Below are positions 46,069 through 56,850 of a DNA stretch of 64,000 nt, in pieces (position 1 is the first letter of the stretch; every line of letters starts with the position of its first letter). Location of the stretch: contig NC_081412.1 of the NCBI RefSeq assembly GCF_030272615.1, positions 686,332,583 to 686,396,582 on the forward strand. The letters run 5' to 3'. The position numbers were made by a program, and so were the translations under genes. This DNA is from Cryptomeria japonica (lineage: Eukaryota > Streptophyta > Pinopsida > Cupressales > Cupressaceae). The notes beneath the pieces are model-generated. The model was not told where the DNA came from, searched no databases, and saw only the letters and a list, made by a program, of their open reading frames with translations.

Positions 46069-46818
46069 TCATAGCTTCTGAGTTGCAAATACAACTACTA
46101 GACATATCTTTTCAATTGATGAATAATTTAACTCATATCCAACAAGTGTTTTGCTGATATAATAAACTACTCTTTCTTTTCCTTCATCATCATGCTGAGC
46201 TAGGAGAGTGCCTAATGATACACTTGTTGCTAAGACATAGAGTAACAATGGTTTCCCTTTGGTTGGTGATATCAGTACTAGAGGACTCATAAGATATTCT
46301 TTTATTTGCAAGAAAGCTTCTTCACATGTTAGATCCCATTTGAATGGAACATTCTTATGTAGAAGATGGGTAAAGGGAATACATCTATCAGCCAATTGGG
46401 ACACAAATCTCCTGATTGATTGCAACCTTCCTTGTAAAGATCGCAATTGACTTATGTTCCTAGGTGATTCCATCTCCATGATAGCTTTAACTTTTCTAGG
46501 ATCGACTTCAATGCCACGAGCTAATATAATGTACCCAAGGAGCTTTCCAGAGGTTACCCCGAATGCACATTTCTTTGGATTTAATCTCAATTGATATCTT
46601 TCCAGCCTGTCAAAAATCTTGCTTAGAATGTTCAAATGTTCTTTTCTTGTGTGAGATTTTGTGAGTATGTCATAGACACAATCTTCCATGAATGTATGCA
46701 TCATGTCATGAAAAATTATTGTCATAGCTCTTTGATATGTCACTCCTGCATTCTTAAGCCCAAATGGCATAACATTCCAGTAGTATGTTCCCCATGCACA
46801 GGTGAAAGCTGTCTTCTC
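46069..46818 (-). pseudogene. Element E reverse transcriptase C-part and first RNase H
   Basis: Begins just after an in-frame stop (46819-46821). MPFGLKNAGVTYQRAM is the fingers/palm motif. The catalytic box reads DCVYDILTKS where relatives have a YVDDIVVKS-type box, so a catalytic Asp is replaced by Tyr. LRLNPKKCAFGVTSGKLLGYI and the thumb follow, then the first RNase H (KPLLLYVLATSVSLGTLLAQ, VVYYISKTL, YSSIEKICLVVVFATQKL), in which the usual Asp after LYV is Ala-like. This lineage's first RNase H is often degenerate. Confidence 0.88.
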
Positions 46819-47625
46819 TTAATCTTCAGGTGTGATTCTTATTTGATTATATCCTGAGAAGCCATCCATTAATAAAAACATCTCATGCCCTGTTGACAAG
46901 TCTACTATGATATCAATGTTTGGTAGTGGGAAATCATCTTTTGGACATGCTTTATTCAGATCTCTGAAATCTGTGTAGATTCTTATGCTCTTATCTGGTT
47001 TTGATACTGGTACAATACTTGAAACCCATTCTGGATAAGCAACTGGTCTTATGAATCCCACTTCTAATAATTTCTTGAGCTCAGTTTTGACAAGGAGAGA
47101 AATATGTGGGTGCATCTTTCTTAGCTTTTGCTTAACAGGTTTTTCTTTTAAATCCACATTAAGATGATGCATGATAAGATCTGGGTTAAGCCCTGGCATA
47201 TCTGCATAAGACCAAGCAAAATTTATTTGTCGTTGCTTCAAGAATTCCATGTATTCTTTCCTCTCTTTTTCCGATAATGAGGTAGCAAAATGAAGTATTT
47301 TAGGATCCTTTGATGTATCAATGTTTACTACTTTTGTTGGTTCTATCAGGATAGTAGATTTTTCTTGAAAATATGCAGGAAAAATGTCAAACTTTCCATC
47401 TTCTAATGCCTCAAGGAGGTTTTCATCATTAGATACGCCCTTTATTTTCTCTTTTGATTGATCTAATGTTGCCATGAAATGGTTTTCAACAATAGGTCTC
47501 TTTCCTTGTTTTATTTCACTTTTGCGACTAAAAAGTTTGGCATTCTCCTGACTATGAAAAAATTTACTTGATTCTATAGTAGAAGATATATTAGGTGGGA
47601 TGGGTTCAATAGCGTTAAGGTACAC
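46819..47625 (-). pseudogene. Element E reverse transcriptase N-part
   Basis: Open for 268 codons, in register with the rest of pol. The RT begins around residue 150: LRKMHPHISLLVKTELKKLL, VGFIRPVAYPEWVSSIVPV, IRIYTDFRDLNKACPKDDFP, LPNIDIIVDLSTGHEMFLLM and DGFSGYNQIRI. This is the standard gypsy palm start with the first catalytic Asp (in LLMDGFSGYNQI) intact. The upstream linker includes RKEYMEFLKQRQINFAWSYADMPGLNP, conserved in plant Tat/Athila pol. Confidence 0.9.
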
Positions 47626-47638
47626 AACTAAGTCATGA

Positions 47639-48884
47639 TCATTGGAAAAGATTTAGTTTGGGGTTGTCTAAATTATCCCAATCAATTAGTTCAGGATGAA
47701 GAAGGGGTAAATCATAATCACTGTCATCATTAGGTGTTTCAACGTTCATGACATAATGATAATAATTTAACATAGAATAGGTATTGTCATAGATTGAATG
47801 TTTTTGAGGATTGTCTTTCTCAAGAATTTCTAAATTAGTCTTAACAAGATTAATATTAGCATTTTGTAGTTGACACTCAAGTGGTTCTTCAATTGACATT
47901 TGTCCCTTAAATGAATGGATTATATCAACACACACATCTTTGGTATTGAAAATTTCTTCCTGATTGACTCCATTTGTAGTTTGGAGTTGATAGACTTGTG
48001 TACATGTTAAAGAGGATTCTTTTCACAGATTTTGTCTCCTTTCAAACTCAGCTTCTTTTGGGCTAATAGTTAATCCAACTTGACTATTTCTTATTTCTTC
48101 TATGGTTCTTGCATATCTGATTCTTGTTTTCACTTCTTGTGGCATTGTGTCACTATTTTTGTCATTTGCTTTTCTTTTTGCATACACCTCTTTTCTTTGA
48201 ATTCTGAGTTTCTCTTGTTTTCTTTCTAATTTTATCTTTTGTTCTGTAATAGACAAGTCTTCTTTTGTAATAGTTGCTTGATCTTCATTGTGTTCTTTAC
48301 TTGATGTAGTAGATAAGGCATCTGGTCCCCATTCATACTCATTGGAATCTGTTTCTGAATTCTGATCTAAGATTATTCCACTATACCATACTGGAATGTC
48401 GTATGGTGCAAAAAGTTCTCTGATTTCTGTCATTTCTATTTTTACTGCTTCTGGAATATTTTGTTCAAATTTTTCTTTTGTTTGTATTTCTAGGATGAGA
48501 AGATTTTTCATTCCCTGGGATGATAATCTCCTCTTCTTTCTTTTTGTGTTTTTCTTGCTCTTGTTGTTTATTGGTTATTGTTTCAGCCGCTTGATGTAGC
48601 TTTTCTTGCCAATTTTCTTCTTTAGAAACTGATTTCTTTCTCCATTTTTGCTATTGATAATTATGTTGCTTTTGATTAGACTTCAGATATCCTAACCTAG
48701 ATTTATCTTCTGTGGATTGTGAATGTGGACAAATAGGTTCTTAAATACCTTGATGTTGCTTACCAATTGGTCCTTTCCCTTCATATCCCATCTTTTGCAT
48801 GATTTCGTATCCTTTGCCATATTGTTTTATGGAAATATTGACTTCTCTTGTTGTTGCTATAGTTTTATCTTCATCCTTGTATAA
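47639..48884 (-). pseudogene. Element E protease-RT linker with G-patch
   Basis: Fragments of a low-complexity acidic/basic linker (48511-48023 and 47935-47639, both in a frame different from RT). Before it, at about 48745-48825, a G-patch-like motif reads YEIMQKMGYEGKGPIGKQHQ and is followed by a stop. Such a Gly-rich motif in this position occurs in plant Tat-type pol and in element F's gag frame. It is thought to bind nucleic acid; that is family knowledge, not seen here. Confidence 0.65.
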
Positions 48885-49728
48885 CTAATCAAGAATACTT
48901 TTGTCTTCATTTTCTTCTTTAAGAGTTCCAACACTAACAAATGTCCCTTTAAACATATGTTTTGATTGAGCATCTGTAGGTTTTCCATATGACTTAGGGG
49001 AAAGTGGAAAATTATTCAAAGAATACTTTCCCGTTCCTTCATCATTTAACTTGAGGTTTTCTGCAAAAGTTTCCCATAATTTTGCTTGAATTTCCTTGGT
49101 AGGATATACTGACTCTCTGTTATGTGGAACTATGGTATCTTGTGTTGGCTTCAAATTATTGCAATATTGACTGGAATCTGCAATTATAGTGATTTCTTTT
49201 CCTTCATGAGGAAATTTTACACATTGATGGTATGTAGAAGGAACTGCATGCATCTTGTGAATCCATGGTCTTCCTAGAAGAATGTTGTAGGAGAGATTCA
49301 AATCTAAAACTTGACACAATGTATCCTTTTCCATAGGTCCTATCCTTATTGGTAGCATAACAGTTCCTTTAGAAGAACGTTCTGCTTCATCATAAGCCTT
49401 GATGGTTATTTTCATTTTTGGGTCTACTACGTTCTCTGAATATCCCAAGGCTTTTATCAAACTTAATGAACAAATATTTAAACCAGCTCCTCCATCTATG
49501 AGTACACATTTGACATGAGTTTTATTAATGGAGACTTCAACATGTAAAGGAGCATTGTGAGGATGTTGTAAGGATGCATCATCATTTTTCAGAAAATGAT
49601 AAGCAATGAGGAGCTATAAGATGTCCTACCATGTTTTGGAACTGATCTACATCCAAATCTTTTGAAACTATTGTTTTCACTAATGCTTTCTCCAAAAATT
49701 TTTTATGCATAGGTGAAATTTTGAGAAG
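48885..49728 (-). pseudogene. Element E aspartic protease
   Basis: The active site LIDGGAGLNICSLSLIKALG (about 49500-49441; D-G-G-A instead of D-T/S-G) is typical of this lineage. It continues with ILLGRPWIHKMHAVPSTYHQ, the flap and C-terminal signature, then a 100-residue tail (191-codon open segment 49460-48885). Stops and a shift lie upstream (49500-49728), where ALVKTIVSKDLDVDQFQNMV and other pieces appear in different frames. Confidence 0.82.
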
Positions 49729-50268
49729 TTATAGAATTGATATTTGAGCAGGTATTCGTTGTAATTGCTCTACTAAATTGTATTGTTGTGATGTAGATGT
49801 TGGGTCTTTTTCTATACCTGGAAAGGTTACCTTTGCTTTGCTTCTTGTGATAACGTTGATTGGTTCTGAAGATGGATTTTCGTTAACAATTATCACATTT
49901 ACTACATCATCGTATGTATAAGCGTAATTCACTTTGGTTTTCCCTTTGTCATTTTCTAATCAGGATGATTCACCTTTATCATAGTTTGGAAGTGGAGTTT
50001 TAAAAGCCAAGTGTGATTCATTCATCTTATGGCTATCCACCGTGATGGTTCCATTATCAATTAGATCTTGGATAATGTGTTTTAATCTTTGACAATCATT
50101 TGTTAGGTGTCCTTTATTCTGATGATAATTGCAAAAGTGATTGTCATTCCACCAATTTGGATTAACTAGTGGTTCATAAATTCTTGCTTCTGGTAAAACA
50201 ACCAATTTGTTAGCAAGCAAATTTTTTAGAGTTGATTCTAAAGATTCTCCAATATTTGTGAATTTTCT
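49729..50268 (-). pseudogene. Element E gag C-terminal part with zinc knuckle
   Basis: In the same frame as gag after a stop at 50269. Contains VNPNWWNDNHFCNYHQNKGH followed by LTNDCQRLKHIIQDLIDNG, a variant CX2HX4HX4C knuckle characteristic of Tat gag, then a linker toward protease (50220-49960 and 49932-49729 open). Confidence 0.82.
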
Positions 50269-51510
50269 CTAAGGATTAGAGAAAAAGGACTTGACTTTAT
50301 TGTTTTCCAGATTGTTGTTGCTTGGGATTTGACTTGATAGATTGAAAATTGGTTGTTGTTGTTTTGCAGTATTATTATCATCATTTCCTTCATTGTTGAC
50401 ATTCCTATTCTTTGACCAAAACTTGTGTTTGTCATTGTTGTTGTATGAATTATTGTAAAGTTTTAGTTCTCCTTTCTTTACCATTGTGTTCTCTATTTTC
50501 AGACCATTTTCGATCATTTTGGCAAAAGAGGAAGGACATTGCATCCTTAGTCGATAACTCATTTCACTGATAAGATTATCAATGAATATGTCCATTTTTT
50601 CTTGATCAGGTACATCCCGGGGATACCTATTAAACATGCATTTCCATCGTTGTAAAAAGATCATAAAGGATTCACCATTCTTTTGTTTAACATTGCAAAG
50701 ATCTAGCATTGTTATTTCATTCCTTATATTGTAGGAATATTGTAAAATAAACCTATTCACAAGTTCTTCAAAGGATTTGATTCTAGATGGTAATCTTGAA
50801 AACCACCCCATTGATTGTCCATTTAAACTCCCAGGAAAAAGATGCATAAGGTAAGTTTCCTCGTGAGCAAATTCCATGCTCATAGTACAAAACTCCCTAA
50901 TGTGATCTTGAGGATCAGATTTTCCATCGTATTTGTCATATTTAGGGATCTCGCAATGTTGCGGAAATGGCATCATATTCAAATTTTTATCAAAAGGATA
51001 TGGGCATATATCTTGTAACAAATATGTCTTGGAGCTTGTCCCATTTTGCATGTCTTGTATTTGCCATTGTAAAGCTTGTATTTGTTCAGTAAGGTTTGAT
51101 AAGGGATTATCTGCATAGTCTCTCCTTGTTTCATTATGAGTCTTTTTGTCACTACACTCTTTTCTTTTATCATCCCTTTCTTTCCTTGTTTCTTCGTTGT
51201 TCATATCTTCGTTATTTTTCTCATCTGTGTTTTGGGTGTTACTTGTCTCCGCATCTTGTTTTAAGCTTTCTATGTTAAAGTCTTGTGGTAGTTTAGCTCT
51301 AGATTTTGCCAACATCAAGAGATATTTTTCTTTTTGTTTTGTCAACAATTTTTCCATTAGCCTATCAAATTTGAAATCTTGTTCTAGGTCTCTAATGGTG
51401 CTATTGACAGCTTCTTTGTCAATAGTGGTAAATCCAAAAGTGGTATCTTCTTCCTCCATTTGTTGTTGTTTTCTAAGCTGTTCGTATTGGGCTCTAGTCC
51501 AAACTGGCAT
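50269..51510 (-). CDS. Element E gag capsid (open segment, 413 codons)
   Basis: ATG at 51510. The N-terminal 170 residues are charged and partly disordered (repeated KERDDKRKE-type stretches). Retrotransposon gag domain follows at about residues 185-375: PKYDKYDGKSDPQDHIREFC, LFPGSLNGQSMGWFSRLPSR, SFEELVNRFILQYSYNIRN, NGESFMIFLQRWKCMFNRYP. This forms the virus-like particle that packages element RNA. The segment is uninterrupted to a stop at 50269, where relatives continue into the knuckle. The start fits: it follows a 2.4-kb untranslated leader and matches the MPVWTRAQ-type start of such gags. Confidence 0.85.
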   Translation of the reverse strand: MPVWTRAQYEQLRKQQQMEEEDTTFGFTTIDKEAVNSTIRDLEQDFKFDRLMEKLLTKQKEKYLLMLAKSRAKLPQDFNIESLKQDAETSNTQNTDEKNNEDMNNEETRKERDDKRKECSDKKTHNETRRDYADNPLSNLTEQIQALQWQIQDMQNGTSSKTYLLQDICPYPFDKNLNMMPFPQHCEIPKYDKYDGKSDPQDHIREFCTMSMEFAHEETYLMHLFPGSLNGQSMGWFSRLPSRIKSFEELVNRFILQYSYNIRNEITMLDLCNVKQKNGESFMIFLQRWKCMFNRYPRDVPDQEKMDIFIDNLISEMSYRLRMQCPSSFAKMIENGLKIENTMVKKGELKLYNNSYNNNDKHKFWSKNRNVNNEGNDDNNTAKQQQPIFNLSSQIPSNNNLENNKVKSFFSNP

Positions 51511-53954
51511 GTGATTATTTCAAAGTTGTCAAAAGTTCCCAAGGACAAGGTCAATAGGTGATTCTTGGTTTAGGAAGATGTGCTTTATTGATCTTACCAC
51601 TATTGTTTGTTCATTGGAATAAAGCGTCTCTTTGTTGAAAAACACGTCTTTGTAGAGTTTCACCGTCAAATTCTATACCGCAGCCATGTAAGTAGTGACA
51701 AAAACGATGTAGGAATGTTCTATGTTTCAATAAGATCTTGCGATTGATATACAAGAATCTTATTCTCTTCTGAGTAGCTTTGTAACTGGGTTTTGTTTTC
51801 TTAAGGTGATACTTAAAAGTCATATAAGCATTTGACAGTTTACAAGTTTGATTCCAATGTTGGTGCAATTTTGGTTTTGATGTAACCTAAGTTCAAAATA
51901 GGAAAGATATATCCAAGATTAGGAACCTCGTATAGATTGATCAAGCTTCGTGATAGAGGATTTGATTATCTTGATGAGAGACTTGACAAGGATGTTGATT
52001 TTTGCACTTAAGATGTTTGAATCAGTAGTTTGTTCAATGTTGATGTTTATAGAACCTTTTGGGAATAACCTATAGGATTAGCAACCTAGTTGTTTTGAGC
52101 TATCTTGAAAATACGTGATGGTTTAGAGACAAACCTACTTCAAGGATTATTTTGATATTTTGATGTTTTGATACTTTGATTTTGAGTTGGTGCTTCAAGT
52201 GTTGGAATGATTTTTGTTTTATCCTTTTGATCACACTTTTTCAGAAATTTATTGATTTTCGATCTCTTGTAGATGATAATTTTCTTCAATTTTTGACCAT
52301 TTGGAACATGTTATAGACATAGAAGACACAATTTTTAATAAATGAAAAGCACAACCAAGTACAAATCCCTATGGCAGGTTGTGACAATAGTTATTGAATC
52401 TCACATGGAGTTTCCTCCGAGGCTACGTTATTCAAAGTGGATATTTAGATGCTTGACCCCACTAGCTCCACCCTCAGCACTCACTTCTTCAGGGCAGCCA
52501 AGCACCAATTTCCATGAAAACTCCCCATGGCAAACTTTATATCTCTACTAGGAACCATATGTGTGTGAGCCGATTTAGAGGTCCGACCTCCTGTGCCAAC
52601 AACTAGAAGGTTTTTGACAACTAGTATAAATAGTTTTTAGTAAAGGCTTCCGGTCATGTGGCCATACATGCGGCACTTTCAGCTCTGTAATTACAGAAGG
52701 TTCCTAGCCTATAGAGGTTACGCTCCATAGGGTTTATGGGGAAACATAGTGTTGGTATGAACTTATCAGCACATGTTGTTTGAACTTTCGTCACAAACAC
52801 GATTTATTTAGAGTGGATTGGAAGGAATCGGTATTAGCCCATTTCCACTTTAGGTTGTTCCCCTCTCATTGGTCCCCTCAAGGCAACTTGGGAAGGCAGG
52901 CCCTCTAAAGGATTAATTGCTTGAAAGTAAAGAAAGCATAAAAGAGTGGGTTTGGCTTTTTGGTCACCCAATTAAGGGGAGAGCATATACCTACCACTTT
53001 CGAGACATGGAATACAAGTGTTCTTTTTAACTTTCCATAGCAATGTGATCTATCCTCTACTTGGAGATTTTTCTCCAACAAGCATGGTGTTTATTTTAGC
53101 CCCATATAGCAAATGATATTCTAAACTAGGACTTGGAAATCCTGGTCAACAAAATGAAAATCGTTGCAAAAAAGTAACTTGCTTTGTAAGAACAGACAAG
53201 TTGATTGTTCTTTTTAACTTGCAAAATATAAGATTGATTTTGCTTTTTACCTTTGCAAGAAAATAAAAGATTGTTGTTCTTTCTAGAGCCCAAAATTTGA
53301 GATGTGAATCCTAACTTTGCAAGAAAGTAAATGTTTGATTTGTTGTTCTTTTTACCTTGCAAATGTGATTATTTTTATAGCCCAAAAACAAGTGAGGTAC
53401 TTTTTAGAACACCAAATTTGAAAAATGAAGTTCTTTTTACCCAAAAGGAAATATGAGTTCTTTTTAACCAACTTCGAAAAAACTAGAAAATAAATCACTA
53501 AATCTTGACTTAACTCCTCCAAATCTGCAACAAATTGTTAAAAACCTGCAAAATAGTAAAAAGTTAGTGAAAAACCTTAGGTGGGCTTCTACAAGCCTAA
53601 TTTCAAATCACGGTTACAAACTTTTATGTCAAATGCGCTAACCTACGATGCAAAAGTGCTAACCTGCATTACAAAAGCGCTAACCTGTGTTACAAAAGAG
53701 CTAACCAATGATGCACAAGCACTAACCTATGATGCAAAAGCACTAACCTACATGACATATGCGCTAACCAATTATGCAAAAGCATTGATTTTCAGACAAA
53801 AGCGCTAACCTACATGACATATACTCTAACCAATTATGCAAAAGCGCTAACCTATGATGCAAAAGCGTTGTCAAAATTCACACATGCGTGAATCTGCATT
53901 ACAAATATGTTAATTTTATTTTTGCGAGATTTTTAAAGATATATGCGAGGTCCA
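51511..53954 (-). other. Element E untranslated leader
   Basis: 2.4 kb between primer site and gag. Contains a small minus-strand open stretch of 85 codons (51868-51611; LLKHRTFLHRFCHYLHGCGI) that I do not recognise, a diffuse repeat of 'GTTCTTTTTAACTTGCAAA' units at 53200-53470, and a 22-bp tandem array at 53625-53878. Ogre elements have an extra frame upstream of gag; no intact equivalent is seen here. Confidence 0.65.
53625..53878. repeat. 22-bp tandem repeat array in element E leader
   Basis: About twelve units of 'GCGCTAACCTATGATGCAAAA' with variants (AACCAATTATG, AACCTACATGACATAT). It lies about 80 bp from the primer site on the leader side. The plus-strand open stretch through it (53581-53808) is a by-product of the repeat length. 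Confidence 0.85.
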
Positions 53955-53972
53955 GCCCCACGATGGGCGCCA
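53955..53972 (-). other. Primer binding site of element E
   Basis: TGGCGCCCATCGTGGGGC on the minus strand, three bases inside the LTR edge. It is of the TGGCGCC class common in plant gypsy elements; I cannot assign the tRNA from memory. Confidence 0.85.
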
Positions 53973-53975
53973 AAA

Positions 53976-55150
53976 TGTGTGAGCTTGAATTTCATCCTTA
54001 GAATGTTACCTGTAATAAGTTAGTTTCACAAAATATAATGGAAATGCATACAGGAAATCCAAAATCCACCAATGAAACTACATGAAATATATACCAAAAT
54101 AAATCATTATTTTACCTTCATGGCTTATGTCTCATTGTGTCCTAACTCTACTGTTCCTGGTTGCAGATGGTGTGCTCTCAGACAATGCACCGTTGGCTTC
54201 CAAGATGGCATATGAAGAATGGACTGATAACTTGTAGTTAACTGATAGTATGATATGCAAAGCTACATGATTATGCTAAATGATACTATATGATAATATT
54301 GCTAAAATGATATTTACTAATTGCTAATTGCTTCAAAAACTCACAGATGCATAAGATTGGCTTGAAAACTATTTTTTTTGAAGACTCTCTTCCTCTCAAC
54401 TGAAGTTCTTGGTTTTATAGACTTTGAGAGGATAAGATGATGTGGCTCAGATCAAGGGTCATGATCAGATCTACAGATTTGAATGGTTGTGAGCAAAGAT
54501 GAAGGTTGAGAGAAAGGGGGAAGGAGAAGACAAGTGTCACTCATCTCACCTTGACTGGGTTGCTGACTGAGGGAATCTAGGGATGGTTGGAGGAAATTTA
54601 GGCATGGTAGGACAAGTGGACTCAAGTCCTTCCCAAGATGTAGGAGATGTTGGAGAGAATATAGGAAATAGTTATGAAATGTGTGTACGTACACAATTTC
54701 ATTAATTTTGGAGGTTGAAGATAAATCATGAATTAATATTTAAGGAATATTAATTTCTTTAGCCACATGTTTGATGAGTTGGCAAAGGGAAGATGAAGTG
54801 GAGATGGAGGGTGAGTTGGAAAAAGGGATTAAGTAATTTAGGAATTATTTGATATTTGAGACTATAGGATAGGAGAATAAGTATTAAATATTAGATATTA
54901 ATTGTTTGGAGAAGTTAATTAAATATTAGATATTTAATTAACTTAGTTAGAGGAATAATTAAATATTAGATATTTAATTAATTAGAAGAATAAGATAGAT
55001 GAATTAATTAATAAAATTTTAATTAATAGAAAGACACGAAATGAATTAAATAAATTAATCTTTTCGAATTAACTATTTAATAGAAGAATAAATATTAAAT
55101 AAATATAAAATATTTATTTAATTGCACATAGCCAATTTTAGGTGTATACA
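53976..55150 (-). repeat. 5' LTR of element E
   Basis: 1,175 bp, almost identical to 40706-41879. Differences are mostly transitions, with clusters around 54472-54500 and 54645-54670. TATA box at 54411-54419. The outer end is followed by ATAAC (55151-55155). Confidence 0.95.
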
Positions 55151-55627
55151 ATAACAAAGATCTCCAAGTACTGATAAGGTTGACAAGTGATGACAAATGT
55201 TGACATCAATGACAAAACCATATCAATATATCCAAAATACCAACAATCTCCCCCTTTGGCATTGATGGAAACACAAGATGGAAAAACCATCAAAGTGCCA
55301 AAACAGAAATGCCAAAAACCAAAAACCAACAATCTCCCAAAGAGATAATTAACCAGAAATTAAAATACAGATACAGAGAGTAATCAATCTCTCCAACAAT
55401 CAATCTCCAAAGTAACAATATCTCCCCTAAGGGATAATGTGTTTTTTCATATCAATCTATCCCCCTTTGACATCAAATGCCAAAGCAATACAAAACCAGA
55501 TTCAAGTATAAAATACCAACTCATTACAACATACCAACTACTCCCCCTGAGAAGTAGCTCTCCTCATCAAAGCCGGAAAAGAATATTTCTTTGTTAATTT
55601 TGTAGGTTGATGACAAACATCAACTGT
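55151..55627 (-). other. Element D 3' LTR end, polypurine tract and 3' non-coding region
   Basis: 55151-55155 is the duplicated ATAAC and 55156-55245 completes D's 3' LTR (ending CCAACA). ATCTCCCCCTTTGG (55246-55259) is the minus-strand polypurine tract. More tracts follow at about 55425 (ATCTCCCCTAAGG), 55460 (ATCCCCCTTTGACATC) and 55540 (CTACTCCCCCTGAG). No coding frame. Confidence 0.82.
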
Positions 55628-56850
55628 CTAAGTCTTTACCGGTGGGGGTAGGACTCCAAGTTGCTCTCTGAGATATTCAAAAGTCTCCTTAGGGAAAGGC
55701 TTTGTAAAAATGTCTGCAATCTGCTCTTTAGTATTCACATAAACCAATTTCACTTTATTTGCTAAAACATTCTTTTTCAGAAAATTGAATATGATAGAAA
55801 CATGTTTAGTCTTTGAGTGAAATACTGGGTTCTTTGATATATCAATTGCTTCCATATTATCACACTAAATAGCTATAGGTTCCTTGCATTTTACCTTTAT
55901 GTCCTTCAACATTTGTTTGATCCATAATACCTATGTACAATTTGTAGCTGCTGCAACAGATTCTGATTCTATTGTTGATAGTGATGTACAACTCTGTTTC
56001 TTGCTCAACCATGAAATTAGTCTGCTACCAAGTAAAAATGCTCCGTCGGTGGTGCTTTTTCTGTCATCCACATCTCCTACCCAATTAGCATCTGTGTATG
56101 TGCATAAATCAAAATTTTCATCTCTAGGATACCATAAACCAAGATTTGTAGTGCCTTGTAGGTACTAGAAAATCCTTTTCACTGTTGATTCATGATTTTA
56201 TTTAGGATTACTCTGAAATCTTGAAACAATACATACTGCATTCATAATATCAGGTCTTGTTTGCGTCAAATACAGTAAACCTCCTATCATAGACTTGTAT
56301 TTGGTTGGATTAACAGGTGTTGATTCATCCTTCAAAGATAATTTATTAGTTGTAGTCATAGGTGTGCTTATTGGTTTATAGTTTTCCATGCCAAATTTCT
56401 TTAGTAATTTCTTCAAGTACTTAGATTGACATAGGAATATACCTTTATCAGTCTGTCAAATCTGCAATCCTAAAAAGAATTTTATCTCCCCAATCATAGA
56501 CATTTCAAATTCTTGCTACATTTTGTTAGAAAAGTCTTTACACAATCCATCTTCTCCTCCAAAGATTGTATCATCAACAAAAACTTCAATAACCAAGATG
56601 TCATCATTAGTCACTTTGTAGTATAGATTGCTGTCAGCATTACCTTTAGTGTATCCAAGCTTCAAAAGATATTTGTCCAATCTAGCATACCAAGCTCTGA
56701 GAGCTTGTTTTAGTCCATATAAAGCTTTCCTTAACCTGCAAACCATATCTTTGTTATCTGTCAAAGAAAATCCATCAGGTTGTTCAATGTAAACTTCTTC
56801 AAGATCTCCATTTAGAAATGCAAATTTAACATTCATTTGATATACTTTAT
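55628..56850 (-). pseudogene. Element D reverse transcriptase C-part and RNase H
   Basis: Begins at the deletion junction with KNYKVYQMNVKFAFLNGDLE (one codon lost from the usual LEEEVY), [19 protein letters not shown] and EVFVDDTIFGGED (catalytic FVDD retained). Then come stops and shifts, the thumb (56416-56198, YKSMIGGLLYLTQTRPDIMN), and RNase H in two frames. The final 75 codons (55855-55628) contain ISKNPVFHSKTKHVSI and TKPFPKETFEYLREQLGV. Confidence 0.85.

Larger units (their letters stand above)
40706..55150 (-). mobile_element. Tat-lineage gypsy retrotransposon E (young, defective)
   Basis: A complete 14,445-bp element with 1,174- and 1,175-bp LTRs differing at about 20 positions plus one 1-bp indel (by eye, about 2%) and a perfect duplication ATAAC (40701-40705 and 55151-55155). 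Order on the minus strand: LTR, primer site, 2.4-kb leader with tandem repeats, gag, protease, G-patch segment, RT, RNase H, a second RNase H, integrase, 2.2-kb 3' non-coding region, LTR. The second RNase H before integrase, large size and long untranslated flanks mark the Tat/Ogre lineage. Several stops and a damaged RT active site make this copy non-functional. Confidence 0.93.

Noticed and set aside
48396-48599. 67-codon plus-strand hydrophobic frame in E
   Set aside because: Antisense to the charged protease-RT linker; Phe/Leu bias comes from Lys/Glu-rich coding on the other strand.
51146-51514. 122-codon plus-strand frame opposite E gag
   Set aside because: Ser/Cys/Leu-rich shadow of the charged gag N-terminus.
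53581-53808. 75-codon plus-strand frame in the E leader
   Set aside because: Periodic peptide produced by the 22-bp tandem array; no independent support.
53625-53878. Regularly spaced repeats considered as a CRISPR array
   Set aside because: Repeat and spacer are not distinct, units are contiguous, there are no cas genes, and the context is a plant retrotransposon leader.
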